64,000 nucleotides of DNA from Apostichopus japonicus (GCF_037975245.1 NC_092573.1:740001-804000), one strand, 5' to 3'; numbered from the stretch's first letter, positions 41,901 through 55,401 are shown. Notes: generated from the sequence alone by a model not told the origin. Made by a program: numbers and translations.

Positions 41901-44900
41901 ACTTGCAACCTTCACCGTCTTACTTTATCGTAGCCTTTACAAGTTACATACCAACATTTTACATCATTTTACGACAAGTACATAGTGGGGAAATTTAGGG
42001 TTGGGGTGTGTGTGTAGGGGTGGTGCGGAGAGGGGGTGTCTAGCCCCCTTGAACATTTCATAACCACTACAAAATTACATACAAACATTTTCGTAAACAA
42101 AGTACAAAGTGGGGAACTTTGGGGTTGGGGGTGTGTGTGTGTGTGTGTAGGGGGTGGTGCGGAGAGGGGGTGTCTAGACCCCTTGAACATTTCATAACCA
42201 CTACAAAATTACATACAAAGATTTTCGTAAACAAAGTACAAAGTGGGGAACTTTGGGGTCGGGGTGTGTGTATTGGATGTCTTGGTCCCCCCCCCCCCTT
42301 GAACATTTCGTAACCACTACAAATTACATACAAACATTTTCTTACACAAAGTACATAGTGGGGAACTTGGTTCTAAGTTCTGTAGCCTATCTAAAGAAAC
42401 TCGTCTCCGGGTCCCCCTATTCCAAGGAATCCTGGGCTGGACAAGATTTGATAACAGGTGAAATAATATGTTGACTTTACAGAGCATAAATTAAGACGCA
42501 ACCAGTTGCTTGGATGTATTTATGTGCACTGTAGAAGGCGGGATAACCGGGCTGTCTTTTGCGTTTGTAGTATAGGAAATTTGCGTCTTTCTGACCACGC
42601 CATGTAGCATTTACAAGTAATGGATAGGCCTACCCTTCAATCTAACTTTGATCTATGCAGCTTTAGCAATTTGGTTGTATATAATTTGGTTACTGAGTGA
42701 TGTAGAACGAAAATTAAAGTAGGTGGTCCCGTGCATATTAATGTCATAACACTGTACGAGTTTTTATGGAGTTTGGCTTTGTCGAATATTAGTATTAAGT
42801 GAATATGTTTTTACGACCCCCCCCTTCCCCTCCCCGTCCTTTCCAAACGGTCTAGAAAATACAGTCATCATCTGATTGACAATTAAATGCAAAATTAGGT
42901 TTCTCTCAGCACTAACATATTTTGTATTTTCAGATTTTAACTAGATCTATATATGACTTTGCCGAAATTTGCATGTGTCAAAAGAGTTACAATGCTTATG
43001 TCAAAATTAATTTTATAGTCATCCTGACTTGAGTAAGGAGTAAGTATCACATGAGAATACTTTATTTGTGTATACTCCTTAACCCGACTAGGTTTGTTAT
43101 TAGTATTGTGGTAGGCTTTGTGTTTTTGCTAGCCCCTGTGGAGTTTGTTGTATCATCTAGTTCGACTACCACATAACCTCCCACTCATGTGAATCGACAT
43201 GTTTCCTTTTACATGTTAATGCAAACAAGTCTCTACTATACCTGTACTCCCTGTTTAGCTCACACGATCGACTCTATTTTCCCATCCTCTGTATTCAGTT
43301 GACTTGAATCTTTTAGTTTACTCTTGAAGATGTTTAGATTTGTCTGCAGAGGTTGTGGAAGTATAGAGTAACATACCGACCTCATCATTGGCTATACAAC
43401 CTTTTACTTAATTCGACAGCAAACAGAATTGTACCGTGGCCTCTTATATAACAATAGATACAATAGGTCCTTAGTGACTGAAAGAAATGTTTGAATTTTA
43501 CAATACAAAGCGACTAACGAGCCGTGAAGTATTGGAATAAAGTTAACTTACTTAGGCTTCAGTACTCCATTCAAGACAATTCAATCTGTCCTCTGTTGAT
43601 TCTATTGTTTGATTCTAGTTGAGGCTACAATACAGGCTAATTGTAGCAAATCTCGTAAAGGCTTCCTGAAAAGTTTTGTGTCGTGCGTGAAGAACAGATT
43701 AAGGTGAAGAAGGCGGCCCGATATTTATGACTTGTTTGGGGGATGTAGGGAGTTGTTTCTCAAGGGTCCCGGGATAGAATAATAGATAAGAAATAGTAAG
43801 CTGTCGTTAGCTAACTAGCTTACCACACATCCCATTATTAGTGATGTTTTAAGCTGTAGGAATTAGGTTAGAAGAAGCGCATGGTAATTCAGAAGACTGT
43901 CTGTATTCTTATTTTTTTATGTAGTAAAATATATTGCTGTTATAGTTTTATATTTCTTGCCAGAAGTCCCTATAAGTTTGTATAGGCCTATCCTTTTTTT
44001 CCCAAACCTTGGGTCCGTGTCAGGATTTGGTAGGATAGATGATGTAAAGATACCTTTGTTCAGTTAAATGACTGACGGAAGGTGAGATATCCTTTCACAT
44101 GAGTTATAAGGGATATAGTTTCGGTGAATTCTTGATGGCCAAAAGAAAGTGTTAGTTATCGCGACATTACTCTTTCCACGAAAAACGAAAATATAATTTA
44201 TCACTTCCTATGCTCTCATCCATGTCCCTTTAAATAAACATGACCTTTGCATGACTTGAATGCATAGTAATTCTTGGAATAGGAATGCATTTATCATGAT
44301 TGTAGTGAAAGGTAAACATTTTCTTTCTCATACAAGATCAATCAAATTAGACACTTGTAAAACCAATAGACCTTTAAATATTTACACTTAGTATGTGAAT
44401 TGAAATCAAATAGCATGTTATATGACACCCCTCCCCGATTGCCCCCTCCCACCGCTGGCCGCATATACAATGCTATCCGTTACCTGCACTCATGCACCCC
44501 GCGACCCTTTCTTCTTATTGGACCCTACCCTACCCCACCCCAACCCCCCCCCCCCCCCCCATCAGTTCTTACCTCTCGTTGCGCCAGGCGATACAATACA
44601 GTCCGAAAATGAATACCCTTCCCACTTTTCACTGACATTGGCATTCGCGGAAACCCTACTTTCCATATTACCTGCACCTGATTCATCAAGAACACGTCTA
44701 TAACAAATGTTTTTTTTTTTCTTTCATTATTTAATCTTTTGTCTTCAGATTCCAATTAATTTGTTGAACATCTCCCAATGCCAACGAACTAGACTTATAT
44801 TGTAGTTATAGACTTTTTGAGTGATCTCACTGTTTTTAATTAGCTCGACTTGAGTCTCTCTGTTCCCCAGAAGTGGCTAGGATTTTCTTTTCTATATTTC

Positions 44901-47900
44901 TTCTTCTCTCATTGAGTCTCGTTTTCTCTCAAGATAAAGCAGTTGTTCAAACATGTGAAGAAATCTCCACTGAGGTGAAGTTAATGGACTAACTCAGGCA
45001 GACAGACCCGGGGACTTTTACCTTGATGCTCGATGATAGTGGTCTCTCCATTATTATGATCTATGCTAAGTCAAGTATATCCGCGTGTGGATAAGACAGT
45101 GCCAAAACTGGTAACGAACGCCGATATGACTGGTGTATTGTACAGAGAAAAAAAAACACATAACGTTAACATCATGACCAAAAAAGTCAGAAAGAAGAAA
45201 AATATACATTAACTGTGAGAAAAGGAAACAAACAGATGTCATACTTATATCAACAAATTGATATAACAAACGTCTTTATCAAAAGCTTGCTGAATTTCAA
45301 TAAATCACGTACAAATAAGTCACGTGCAGCTAGATTTTTTGTTTGGGGGGGGGGGGATGGGGGTGAGATAAACCCGTAAAAATATAGGTTATCAAAATGT
45401 TACATCTGTTGATTTCAATCGTAGAAAACAAATACATGCAGGCTATATTAAACATCTAACTTCAGGTTTGATTTACATCGCGAACTGCTATCTTAGAAGA
45501 AGAAATGTCATCGGATTTACCTGTCATGGAAAGCCTTTCGCTTGACAAAAGGGTTTGCTAAGCTAACGATGGGTATGAGGACTCTTGGCTTTTAACACTG
45601 TATATAGGCAATAGGTCTCGAGCGTCTGTCAGGGAGGGAATTCTATTTTCTGGAACCTGCACATATCACGACCAGTTCATGGAGGGATATAGAATTAAGC
45701 TTGTCGTGATTTTATAGTCAGTGAGCCATGCCTCGACCTCTTCTCACTCCCCCCCCCCCACACACCTCCTCTCCTTCTCTCCATTCTCCCTCCTTTCTCG
45801 AGCATATGCCTATCAAGATGTATTTTTTTTATGTATATTGATGTATCCGTCTTGTCAAGTGATATCTTCCAGTGTGTTATACGAATGATCAGCTGATGTA
45901 AACATCACATTATCAATGGATAATATTGTTGTTACATATGCCAAGTTTTCTCACCGTGTCGATATTCTTAAGCCCTGAAGCGAACTGAGCTCACAGCCTT
46001 AGGTTTAAACATGTTAATCAGTAACAATATTAACTCAGTAAACCACAGGTCTCGTTTTATACATTTATTTGTCTTAAGTTGTGATAGTGAAATTAACATT
46101 TTGTTATCCAAAACTTTCAAACGTTAAAATAAAATTATTTCTTATTTACGTAAGATTTTCTGATGAAATTTTAAGTAAAGTTCAAAGAGTTATTTTTACA
46201 TAAGTAAAATTTGAATCTCTGTGACATGTTTACCCTATCATTAGTTAAAGCATGAAATGTGTGCATTATTAAAGTTAATCTTTTCCCACCCATCAGGAAG
46301 GGATATATTCTTTGGCATTATTTATGTGTATTTTTGTCCACCCCCCAATCATAATAATAATAAATGAATAAAAACAATAAAGAAAACATCTATTGATGTG
46401 TTTTTAAAAATATATGACGTACTTGTTAAGAACCAAACCAGTTGTGAAGTTGTAGCCCAAACAAATAGGGAGCAAAATGAAAAAATGAAATTTCTGCTTA
46501 AAAATATGAATAATCTAACAATTACAAGTTTTCTCCTTCATTACTTATTCATATTATTATCAATAAACTAACTCACCCGTGCTGTGAAGTGTCAAATTAC
46601 ACAGAATTTTGTTCAACAAAATTCAGATTTCGAAGAGGGAAAAAGTCCCTCGAGAAACGACAAAACGGGACAAAATGAAATAACAGAGAGGGATATTATA
46701 AAGGTGCGGTCTATTGTAGCAATATTAAATTGCCATATTTTAGCATATTTTTGGTATAAAATTGTATCCATGTATACTCATTTTTTCCACCTTCTAAGTA
46801 ATGTATATTTCTTCGTCTTCTATTTTCTTGCAGGTTATTCGGAACAAAGTGTGCCAAGTGTAATCAAGGATTCAGTAAAAACGATTTTGTTATGAGGGCA
46901 AGAAGTAAAATTTACCACATAGATTGTTTCCGTTGCGTTGGATGCAGCCGCCAGTTAATTCCCGGTGACGAATTCGCCCTTCGCGACGATGGATTATTCT
47001 GTAAAGCGGACCATGACGTTCTCGAAAGGTCCGATGGAGATTCGCCAGACAGTAACGGTAAATATTATTAGCATTTTTTCGGACAAATTTGGAAAATTTA
47101 CCCCCAGACGTTGGTATATACGAAAAACAGGATACACCGTTATAACCTTCAGAAGAGCCCTTTCCTACCACCGTTGAACCACCCCGTAACACACACACAT
47201 AACCGTGACACGAATTTTATGAACCAATATACCATTATTTTGTTCCCCAAATGGACCATGTCCGTCGTCCCGAAAATAGTATTAAACCCTTTTAAAACAT
47301 TTATCCTGACTATTATCAATATTTGCATTATTTGATATAACAAGTGTAATTTGGTGGCAGAAACTGACTCCTTTCTTAACTCCTCTCTTTACACGGCTTT
47401 GCCTGCATTAATAAACAAACATCCCGACATCATGTATATAGTGTGCTAAAACATGAATGAATATTTTAAGTTAAGTTAGTAGTGTAAATATTGTACCTGT
47501 CAACTTAAGAGTATGTGACGTCATTACTACAGATCTACTTTGCCACCGATTTTCTTCGCAAGAATGATGTTGAAATCATCATGTGCAAATAGGAAACTAA
47601 AGTTATTTTCCGTTCTAGGATGAACGAAGTACTATAAGAAAAGAGACCCCAAATTTTTACAAGCATTTTGGTGTTTTGAAGTAAGAAACATGCTTATGAG
47701 GTCATTATAAAAGTGTACCTATATCTGATGGCTTCCATCAATCATGTTTATATATAGATATAGTTATATATATATATATATAGATAGATATACATTTATA
47801 TATAGTTATATATCTAGTACAACGCTGACGTGTATAGGCCCCAAATAATAACATTAGAAAATCATTATACGCCTAGTCTAGTCTGAAGAACACTCGTTCA

Positions 47901-50436
47901 TAACAAATAGATCGGGTTTTTCCTCTAGTTGATGTATACACGGCGTGCCGCCGCATTCCTATAGTTCCTTTTATTGGTGCTAACACTCTAAAGCTCAGGC
48001 TGCCTGGTGATAGTATTGGTTCTTACTTTACGACATTTGGTCTGTGTGACGATGAACATTAAATGACAACAAAATCAAATTTATTTCCTCCTTTCCCTTC
48101 AATAGAGAGAATGCGAAGAGCGTAGTTGATTTTGGTTTACGCCCGCCCCCTTTTCTTTCCATGCACTTTCATCTCTTTGTGTTCATCGTAATAAATATCG
48201 TGCAGCTCTGTCTCTCAATAAAGGGTCCCATGTGTTCACAAATTGACGGTTCCTTAACTAGCGGAAAACACAGACACTGCTATAGCGCAAAAATAATTCA
48301 ATTAAGTCCGCTTACGTCAGCTTTAATGATCCACTAAGATCAATATAGCGCGACGCTCTCGCTTTACATTGAAAGCTCACCCGAGGGCCGTTATGTCTTT
48401 GTAGTCAAACATAACGACGAAGTCAGTCAAATTTTTAATATGTAACAATCAGTAAAAGTTTGGTGGTAATTAAACTACGTCATTGGTTCACCGCTGTCCG
48501 TTTGATCGTGTTGTAAGAGGGTAATCTCTCTCGGACGATCGAAGTAATCCAGGTTGAGGCAAAATAAGGACGTCAAGTATAGAGGTTGTGTTGGCTGTAT
48601 ATACTATATGTAAAGATTCTAATTAGGAGTAAAATAGTCCCTATACAGGTCTAAATATATATACCCAAGATTATCCACATGCTAGGTAAGGTTAGCTGAA
48701 TATATATATATATCTCGTGTGGTCATTTTAAGGTAAACTTAAAAAAAAAAAATTAAAAATAAAAAAAATTAAAAAAAGTGTCTCTTAAGACATAGGGTGA
48801 GCACTATATACGTTATATTAGCAGCTAATAACTCGCTAACTAAGAAATGACAAACTATTCATTTGATTTAGAATAATGTATAAATATTACATGATTTGAC
48901 CTGAGTGATACACATTATGGCTTTATGGCCAGAACCACCCCTCTCTACAGGGAGGCTGGGGGGGGGGGTCAAACAGGTCCTATGTACTCTTTGTGGTCTG
49001 AGAAGGCCATATCCGGTCTCTAAAGGTGCCCAAAAAAATTAATCACCCAAGCCGAAATTATGGATTAAACTGGGGTGAATAAGGACTCTTCTATGAAAGG
49101 GGGGGGGGGTCAATTACTGCACCATGGCCCTGATGCTCCCTGCCACACAACTGGCTATTGCCATATCCTAGAATGCATACATAATTAATGTGGCCAAACA
49201 CACTAGTAACTACACAATGTGTCATTCAGCTTTACCCCAGCCTGGGAGGGATTTTTTTTAACTTTCACTTAATTCACAGAATTCAACAAATTCAAGATGA
49301 TAAATCGTCTCGACGTGTGACGTCAGACTTTTATTCTTACGCATGCGCAATTCAGTATTGCCCGTATATGCACTGTTATTGTTTTTTGCGGCAATACGAT
49401 ATTATGATTTAATAATTGAGTATAGGTAAATTTTTCAGTGATTCGCTCTACGGTTTGAATACGTTCAGGTTATACGCACATGATTTCTATTCAATGCGCT
49501 TATCAACATTTACTACAGATAAGTTGCATTAGCCTTTTATAGAACTTCGATTTATAATTCGATAAGTTGGAAAATCCACTCATCCATGCATTAAATAAGC
49601 GATTGGAATAAATTACATTGAATACAAAAATTGCAATCTATTGCTCCGAAAATTAATAAATATTTTGGAACAAAATTAATAATCGGTATCTCGACAAAAC
49701 GACTGTTCAAAGTCTAACATTCACTCCTCGTTATATTTTGTATAGGCCTACGTCAAACACAGCTGATACAAATTTACGCTCATAACCATTTTGTATAACT
49801 ATTTCTGTTCCCATATTTCAATTATTCTGTCTGTTTATGCTTTTAATTGCTTCCCACACGGTCCGAAGCAAAGTCTCGACTGGGAATCACAATTGTTTCT
49901 TTCAGATAAAGTAATTTTACGGTTGATTGATTTGTTGATGATCGATCAGAGAGACTATATATATGAACGTACCAACAGCCGTCAGTATATATTGTTGTAT
50001 CACATGAGAATCATGACCACTATACCGTGAAAAGTATAGTCTTGTTGCATAGCGTGATGTATACCTTAACCAGTCATACGTGACTGGTAAATGCGTACGC
50101 ATGAGTTACAATCTGTAGAGGTTGAAATATACTGTAAACAAAACTAAGAAACTGAATCAGAAATATGACTCAATTCTAAAATGGAAAAAAAATCTCAATA
50201 TGTATATAGGTTTTCCGCTATTGCGGAGCACTGAATGCCTTACTTTCTCTTCTGTTTTCTGTCATGGATTCATCAGGGTTTTGCATATCACAATTTATAC
50301 TTACGAGGAAAATTAGGGCAGATAACAATCTTTAAATGAAATTGCGAAGGTTGTCTAAATCAACTTGTCTTGTTTTCTTAGAGCATATCCTTCACACATA
50401 ATGTCCATTGAATACGCATGTCTAGTATCACAAGAA

Positions 50437-50486
<50 letters not shown>

Positions 50487-51201
50487 CATACATACATACA
50501 TATACATATATTAACACTTATATTTATTAAAAGAAACAAATCTACTAACATGTATAGGGTTAAAAAAAACAAGTAACGTTTTCGTATTTATTTAGTTATT
50601 TTTCGCAGTCCTTGCATTTTGCACGTCCAATTATGTACCCTCTATTTCCGTAGTAATTTCGATGTAACTGACAATCCCTCACCTCCCCCTCCCCCGTTCT
50701 CTATTCCCACAACCCACACCCGCCTCGGTCCGCCACTGTAGCCTGTAGACATTGGCTTATTAAAAAAAATTAAAAAACGTTCAAATATTCGAGACGAATG
50801 CTGCATGAACTTGTTTCGTTACTAGCCTTTGTCTTATACATTTTGTTTACATTTTAAACGTATTCAAGTTGTGTTCATTTTGTGTTCTCTCTCCCTCTCT
50901 TCGTATAGCCTCCTCCAGAACGAGTGAGAATAATACCAGTTCGAGAACATCGGTCAGACATCATGTACACAAACAAGAGAAACCAACGAGAGTTCGAACG
51001 GTACTTAACGAGAAACAACTGCATACCCTTCGAACGTGTTATAACGCCAACCCACGACCAGATGCACTCATGAAGGAACAGTTGGTAGAAATGACTGGAC
51101 TCAGTCCGAGAGTTATCCGGGTTTGGTTTCAGAATAAAAGATGTAAGGATAAGAAAAGGAACGCCTACATGAAACAAATGGCGGAACAACAAGCAAGTAA
51201 G
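33686..51201 (+). CDS. isl1: Islet LIM-homeodomain transcription factor, 5' part (four exons, partial)
   Basis: Joined exons 33686-33713, 38664-38859, 46834-47057 and 50909-51201 give 247 residues with clean phases and GT-AG introns. LIM1 (zinc ligands C19, C22, H41, C44, C47, C50, C69, D72) and LIM2 (C81, C84, H103, C106, C109, C112, C131, D134) bind LIM-domain-binding cofactors. A Ser/Asn-rich linker and HVHKQ precede the homeodomain at 175-234, which has [20 protein letters not shown] and is nearly identical to vertebrate Islet. The protein acts in the nucleus, in motor-neuron, sensory and mesodermal specification in other animals. The C-terminal exons with the conserved PWK-type partner-binding segment are not found before 64000, so the gene runs off the window. 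Invertebrates usually have one Islet, so the symbol denotes the family. Confidence 0.95.
35641..35667. repeat. (TA)n tract
   Basis: Short pure TA array in Islet intron 1. Confidence 0.9.
35866..35928. repeat. (TA)n tract with (CA)n lead
   Basis: A short (CA)n stretch passes into TA, broken once by AGTA. Confidence 0.9.
38664..38859 (+). CDS. isl1: Islet exon 2 (LIM domain 1)
   Basis: It encodes residues 10-74 and part of Arg75. All eight zinc ligands of LIM1 are present, with the diagnostic runs [17 protein letters not shown] and [14 protein letters not shown]. The acceptor is TTCCAG and the donor GTATAG. Confidence 0.95.
39595..39621. repeat. GC-rich hairpin in CpG-rich patch
   Basis: TGAGCCACG and CGTGGCTCA form a perfect 9-bp stem with a 9-nt loop. 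The left arm includes the start of an E-box CACGTG, and GCCGCGCGGC lies just upstream. The whole patch at 39480-39640 stands out from AT-rich intron sequence. Confidence 0.5.
41462..41846 (+). mobile_element. Short hAT-type MITE, 385 bp
   Basis: It starts CAGTGGCGTAGG and ends CCTACGCCCTTG (10 of 12 positions inverted-complementary). The same 8 bases TTCTTGGT flank it at 41454-41461 and 41847-41854, the hAT signature. There is no coding sequence. The interior has long G runs, a G-run/C-run palindrome at 41537-41564 and two copies of AGATGCAATTTGGTGC, also found inverted inside the element at 5460-6469. Confidence 0.8.
41937..42373 (+). repeat. Tandem satellite, units of 124, 134 and 115 bp
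   Basis: Full units start at 41981, 42105 and 42239 with CATAGTGGGG or CAAAGTGGGG. Each contains a GT-rich stretch, CCCCCTTGAACATTTC and TAACCACTAC. Partial units flank them. Length differences come mainly from the GT and G/C runs. Confidence 0.88.
46834..47057 (+). CDS. isl1: Islet exon 3 (LIM domain 2)
   Basis: It encodes the end of Arg75 to Asn149 plus one base. It holds all LIM2 zinc ligands and the Islet signatures [11 protein letters not shown] and [19 protein letters not shown]. The acceptor is TTGCAG and the donor GTAAAT. Confidence 0.95.
47058..50908 (+). other. Islet intron 3
   Basis: This is a 3.85-kb phase-1 intron ending TATAG. It contains a TA-rich tract at 47763-47810, a repeat-free patch of balanced composition at 47870-48560, G runs at about 48959 and 49099, TGACGTCA at 47516 and 49318, TAGGCCTA at 49743-49750 and (TA)n/(CATA)n at 50441-50505. 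Confidence 0.65.
50441..50505. repeat. (TA)n followed by (CATA)n
   Basis: A dinucleotide array passes into a CATA tetranucleotide array. Confidence 0.92.
50909..51201 (+). CDS. isl1: Islet exon 4 (linker and homeodomain)
   Basis: It encodes residues 150-247. A Ser/Thr/Asn-rich linker and HVHKQ precede a 60-residue homeodomain with WFQN at 222-225. The chosen donor GTAAGA at 51202 gives phase 0. A competing GTAAGG lies at 51197, five bases earlier. If the intron is retained, translation stops within six codons (VRNTV, stop). Confidence 0.95.
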
Positions 51202-54200
51202 GTAAGAAACACCGTTTAATTCATATTCATCACCGAGAACAAAAAATGATGACGTCAGCAGGTCATGTAAATGATACCTTTGTTGACGTCACACGATTCA
51301 ACCATTTTGAGATTGATAAGTTCAAAGCCCTGTGTATTTTAGTAGGGATCGCCTTACTTGGCGGTTATGATAGGAGGATGCATGTGGACCTGGCCAACAT
51401 GAGCAACAGGAGACGTGGCACACCCTTTCACTCCCTTACACTCCTTCTCCCTCTCACTATCCCCCTCCCTTACCCCTCCCCATGCCTTTCACCACCTCTC
51501 CTAACTTCTCAGTGTGTACGCCTCTGTTTCCATCTGTTTTAATTAACCACATGTTTACTTTGCCATCTAACTAAAAACGCGTCAATATCTATGTAGATAT
51601 AAAGGTTTTCACATATCATGAAAATGAAATTGATTGGACATCTCGTCTATGCATAAATTATCCCAAATGACATGTAATCCAATCTTTCGGATTTTCTTTG
51701 TTAGCAGCATTTGTTTGAAAGTTGTCTGTATCGTTAATAACGGTTTACAGTAAAGTAAAGAATTCGGCTACAATTCTCGCTTGTGTTTTACTTCGGCAAA
51801 CTCAACTTACCACCTTGTCAAATCCAGCGACAAGTTTGTGTTATGCATAAGATATGCCTTTCGTGAAAAAATCTAAATTTTGATACAAACTTGCCATTGG
51901 AAGACATTTATCGACATGTGTACAGCTTTATGTAATTTTAGTTTTGAAAACATATTTTGCTTCAACGTTTGACAACGAATTCTGAATAGTTTCGTATATG
52001 TATAACGATACGCTAAGCTTTCATTTAAAGGCATTTAAAGAGTATTGGCACATAGTATACAACGGCTGGAAAACAAGTTTTATAAGAAAGTCAGCTCATG
52101 AAGAGTATATACTATCACCAGCACCTATATAAGAAAACAGCAAACGTGTTCTCAAAAAATGGAAATAATTGAATGAATAAAATGAAGTGCACTGACTTTG
52201 TCAAATGACAGATGCGTTTGATGTCACAGGTCTGTACATACCCTGTCATTGATCGAAATTAGAGGGTGAGGGAGGGGGAGGGGGAAGTTTTGATAGGCTG
52301 AGTAAATATTTATAAAATATTAACACTTCTACTTGAAAAGTTGACGTCATAACCAAGATCGCATATTATAACCTAACAGGTGATAAGTCTTTTCACGTAT
52401 TTCCAAAGCGAATCATAAAAGCCCATAAAACGCATATAGAAGACATGGCGTGCGTTCACTTTCATTTGTCATCATCATATATCAAGTCATAATACGACCA
52501 TGTGTCAATTATCTTTCAAGGACCACTGTGCAATTTTATTAGACATATGATTATATTCGAGAATATCTCGGCATATATATGCATATATACCCTTACATAA
52601 TAAACGATGCACTGATTCTGCAATACATTACACTTGACACATTTAGTCCTCAGAAAATCAATCGACTGAGGTTAAAATTTAAATAACGCAGCTCACAGGA
52701 ACGGTCAGATGAAAGCAATTTCCAAGACTTGATTATATTTCGTATCTGTCTTCTGGGTCTTACACGTTTCCCCATACAGTTACATGTTAATCTATACGCC
52801 AACAGCACTTGAGAGGATCTATACCATGGAGTTCCCGTGTACTTTATCTACAAGTAGGCTCTTGTCTCGCCTAACTTGTTCAAAAACAAGACCGTTAGAG
52901 TGAGATTTAATTCATGTTGCCCAGCGGGGTAAAGCGTGCGCCATCATGAATGAAGGGAGTACCTACTACAATTGATGCGTATATATATACTGAAAGTAGA
53001 TATAAGCTGTATAACATGTACCCTTAGGCGGCTTGTACGTGAACCAAATGAATGGTAGGATAGGTATATACATATATACATACATATATAGGCTATAAAG
53101 GCTTGAAGAAACGGAAAATGGAAAAAAAAAAGAAAATCAAGGTCTAGAATTGAACTGGATTGCAAACGAACTTGACGAAAATATGCGCTAGTGCAACTTC
53201 AGGTGTAAATCAATTAACGTCGAATTTCTATGGCAGAGATGAATCGTATTTACGAGTGACTTTGAAGAGCAGACGACAAGTAATAATACAAGATTTGTTG
53301 TGTATAGTATATATGCTACACAGATGACCGACCTACTGTACGTGGGTTGGAACGATAACTTCAGCTATACCGCCAAGGAATAAGGAGAATATGAAAAATT
53401 TAGCTGGTTGGAACGTCTGTATCTAACAAACTTTGACAGATTGCAGAGTAACACCCTTTAGGCGTTGTTTTATTAAATCCAAGAAGATTAGGGGCTGACG
53501 CCTGCATGGTTTGCCGGCGGATTGCTCGGATGTAAGAGTGAAATTTAAAGTAACTCAAGTTAGGCTTTAACAGGATAAAATCATTGTATATATTATATTC
53601 TACATAGAGTATATGAGGTGTATATAGGACAGACATTGAAAAAATGAAATGAAGAGTTACAGGTTTTATTTGATTTATATGAGTCCCGCATACTTATGAA
53701 TGGAGAAGTGTGGTTCATTGATGATATGTTAAATATACATCGGGGATAGGTTGTGTAAATGCATTTCAGTGTAGAATTCGTATAGGAATCGTTATCTGTA
53801 ATTTTATCTTAAACAATTTTGATTACTGACATTCATCTAACGTTTACCATGTACATTAAATTCATTTGGAAAGAATAAAGGTATTTGCCTTTGTATAAAC
53901 GAATTATTATCGGGTCAAATCTTATTCAAAATGAATATTCGTATATAAAGACGTGCTAAACTTCATTCGATCAATCAAAGTGATTCCTCTCAAATATCCA
54001 TAGGAAATGTTCTTGTTGGTAAAGGATATATGCGAAAGAAATGGATATAGCAACCATACATTTATGCTTAAATGTGATAATATTATGTAAAGTTTGAGTA
54101 ACCTTTTCTACAGTGGTAACGTAACGAATTATTTATGAAACCCACTGAACGAAGATGTCACTTTGAACTTAAGCAAGATCCCACTAATGAACATCGCGTA

Positions 54201-55357
54201 CCGATCATGACCGTATATTTGTCTGTGAAATGTAATTTTCACATTAACCGATGTTTCCTTGGCATCAGTCTGAGGATTCGATCTGATCATGTAACACTGT
54301 GTGAATCCACGATTTATATAACATAACGCATGCCTTAGATATGTGTCCCGGTTTGTTATGCGAAACCAGAGATAATTCTCTTGAACTGAATAAAAAAGTA
54401 AGTAACTAAATAAATACAAATAAAGAGCCTCACCAGCATTTGGGTACCAAACATTTCAATGGGAGATGATAATAGCATATGGTGTTTTTTTTTACGGACA
54501 CAGAGGGGGTGGGGCGGTAGGATGGGGTGAATAATATATCTTAACAGTTTCTTATCATCATGTAATATTTTTGTATTAGTTTCGATATTTTGTTATGAAA
54601 GGGACAAACCGAAGTCTCGGAAGGGGAGACTCAACCCCTCACCCCCCCCCTTGTTCTTTCCCCACGATGCCACTGATCCCAAGCTTTCAGGCTTTCCATT
54701 AAATATACACATACACATATCTACATTAAGTAAATACAATACCGTATAGTCAACCATTTACATCGATGTCATTACCACGCGTACCTTGTCAAACATATAG
54801 ATCTGCGACCACATGTTCTAGTTTGATAGTAATTCGATATTTTCATAACACTTGAAATAGCATATATACGCCATCTTTTAATCTCTGCTTGCATACTTTG
54901 GTTACCAGTCGCTTCCAATTGGTTATCTTTTTAGCTCATCTTTCTGAAAATACGTGCGCACGTTTAATGCACTGTTATGACATATACTGTTCTGTATCGC
55001 TGCATCGTGAAGTTCAACGTAATATATTATATATTATATACACATGTAGACATATATAGCTGACCGCCATTTAGGTGTACTCATCGTGTTAGTTACTATA
55101 TACAAAACTTGAATTAGCGTGTGTAATTCGATCAACCGAGAATAGTAGCGGAAAATAGAAGATATTGTTAAAGCAAGACTTTACTTATAGCATTGAGGGA
55201 ATTTTCTATTTTACACGACAACAGACTTACATAATTAAGGATGTAACCTTGAAAGCCGTTCATAGCTTGTACGTTTATGTAACAAAAACGATAGAGCCGG
55301 GTCACTTTCCGTCAGTCAACTTCAACTAGTAATAATGCAGAATGTATATGTATGTAG

Positions 55358-55359
<2 letters not shown>

Positions 55360-55401
<42 letters not shown>

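Larger units (their letters stand above)
38860..46833 (+). other. Islet intron 2
   Basis: This 8-kb intron ends TTGCAG. It contains a CpG-rich hairpin patch (39480-39640), a 385-bp hAT element (41462-41846), a three-unit satellite (41937-42373), TAGGCCTA at 41162, 42625 and 43983, TGACGTCA at 40269-40276 and several long C/G runs. I see no additional exon. Confidence 0.65.

Noticed and set aside
50650-50735. Possible hAT right end (CCGCCACTG at about 50730)
   Set aside because: No matching left end or target duplication was found nearby. It may be a remnant but cannot be supported.
51246-51542. 98-codon open frame just after the Islet homeodomain exon
   Set aside because: It does not match the Islet C-terminus and ends in a C/T-rich low-complexity stretch. 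It is separated from exon 4 by in-frame stops and has no good acceptor.
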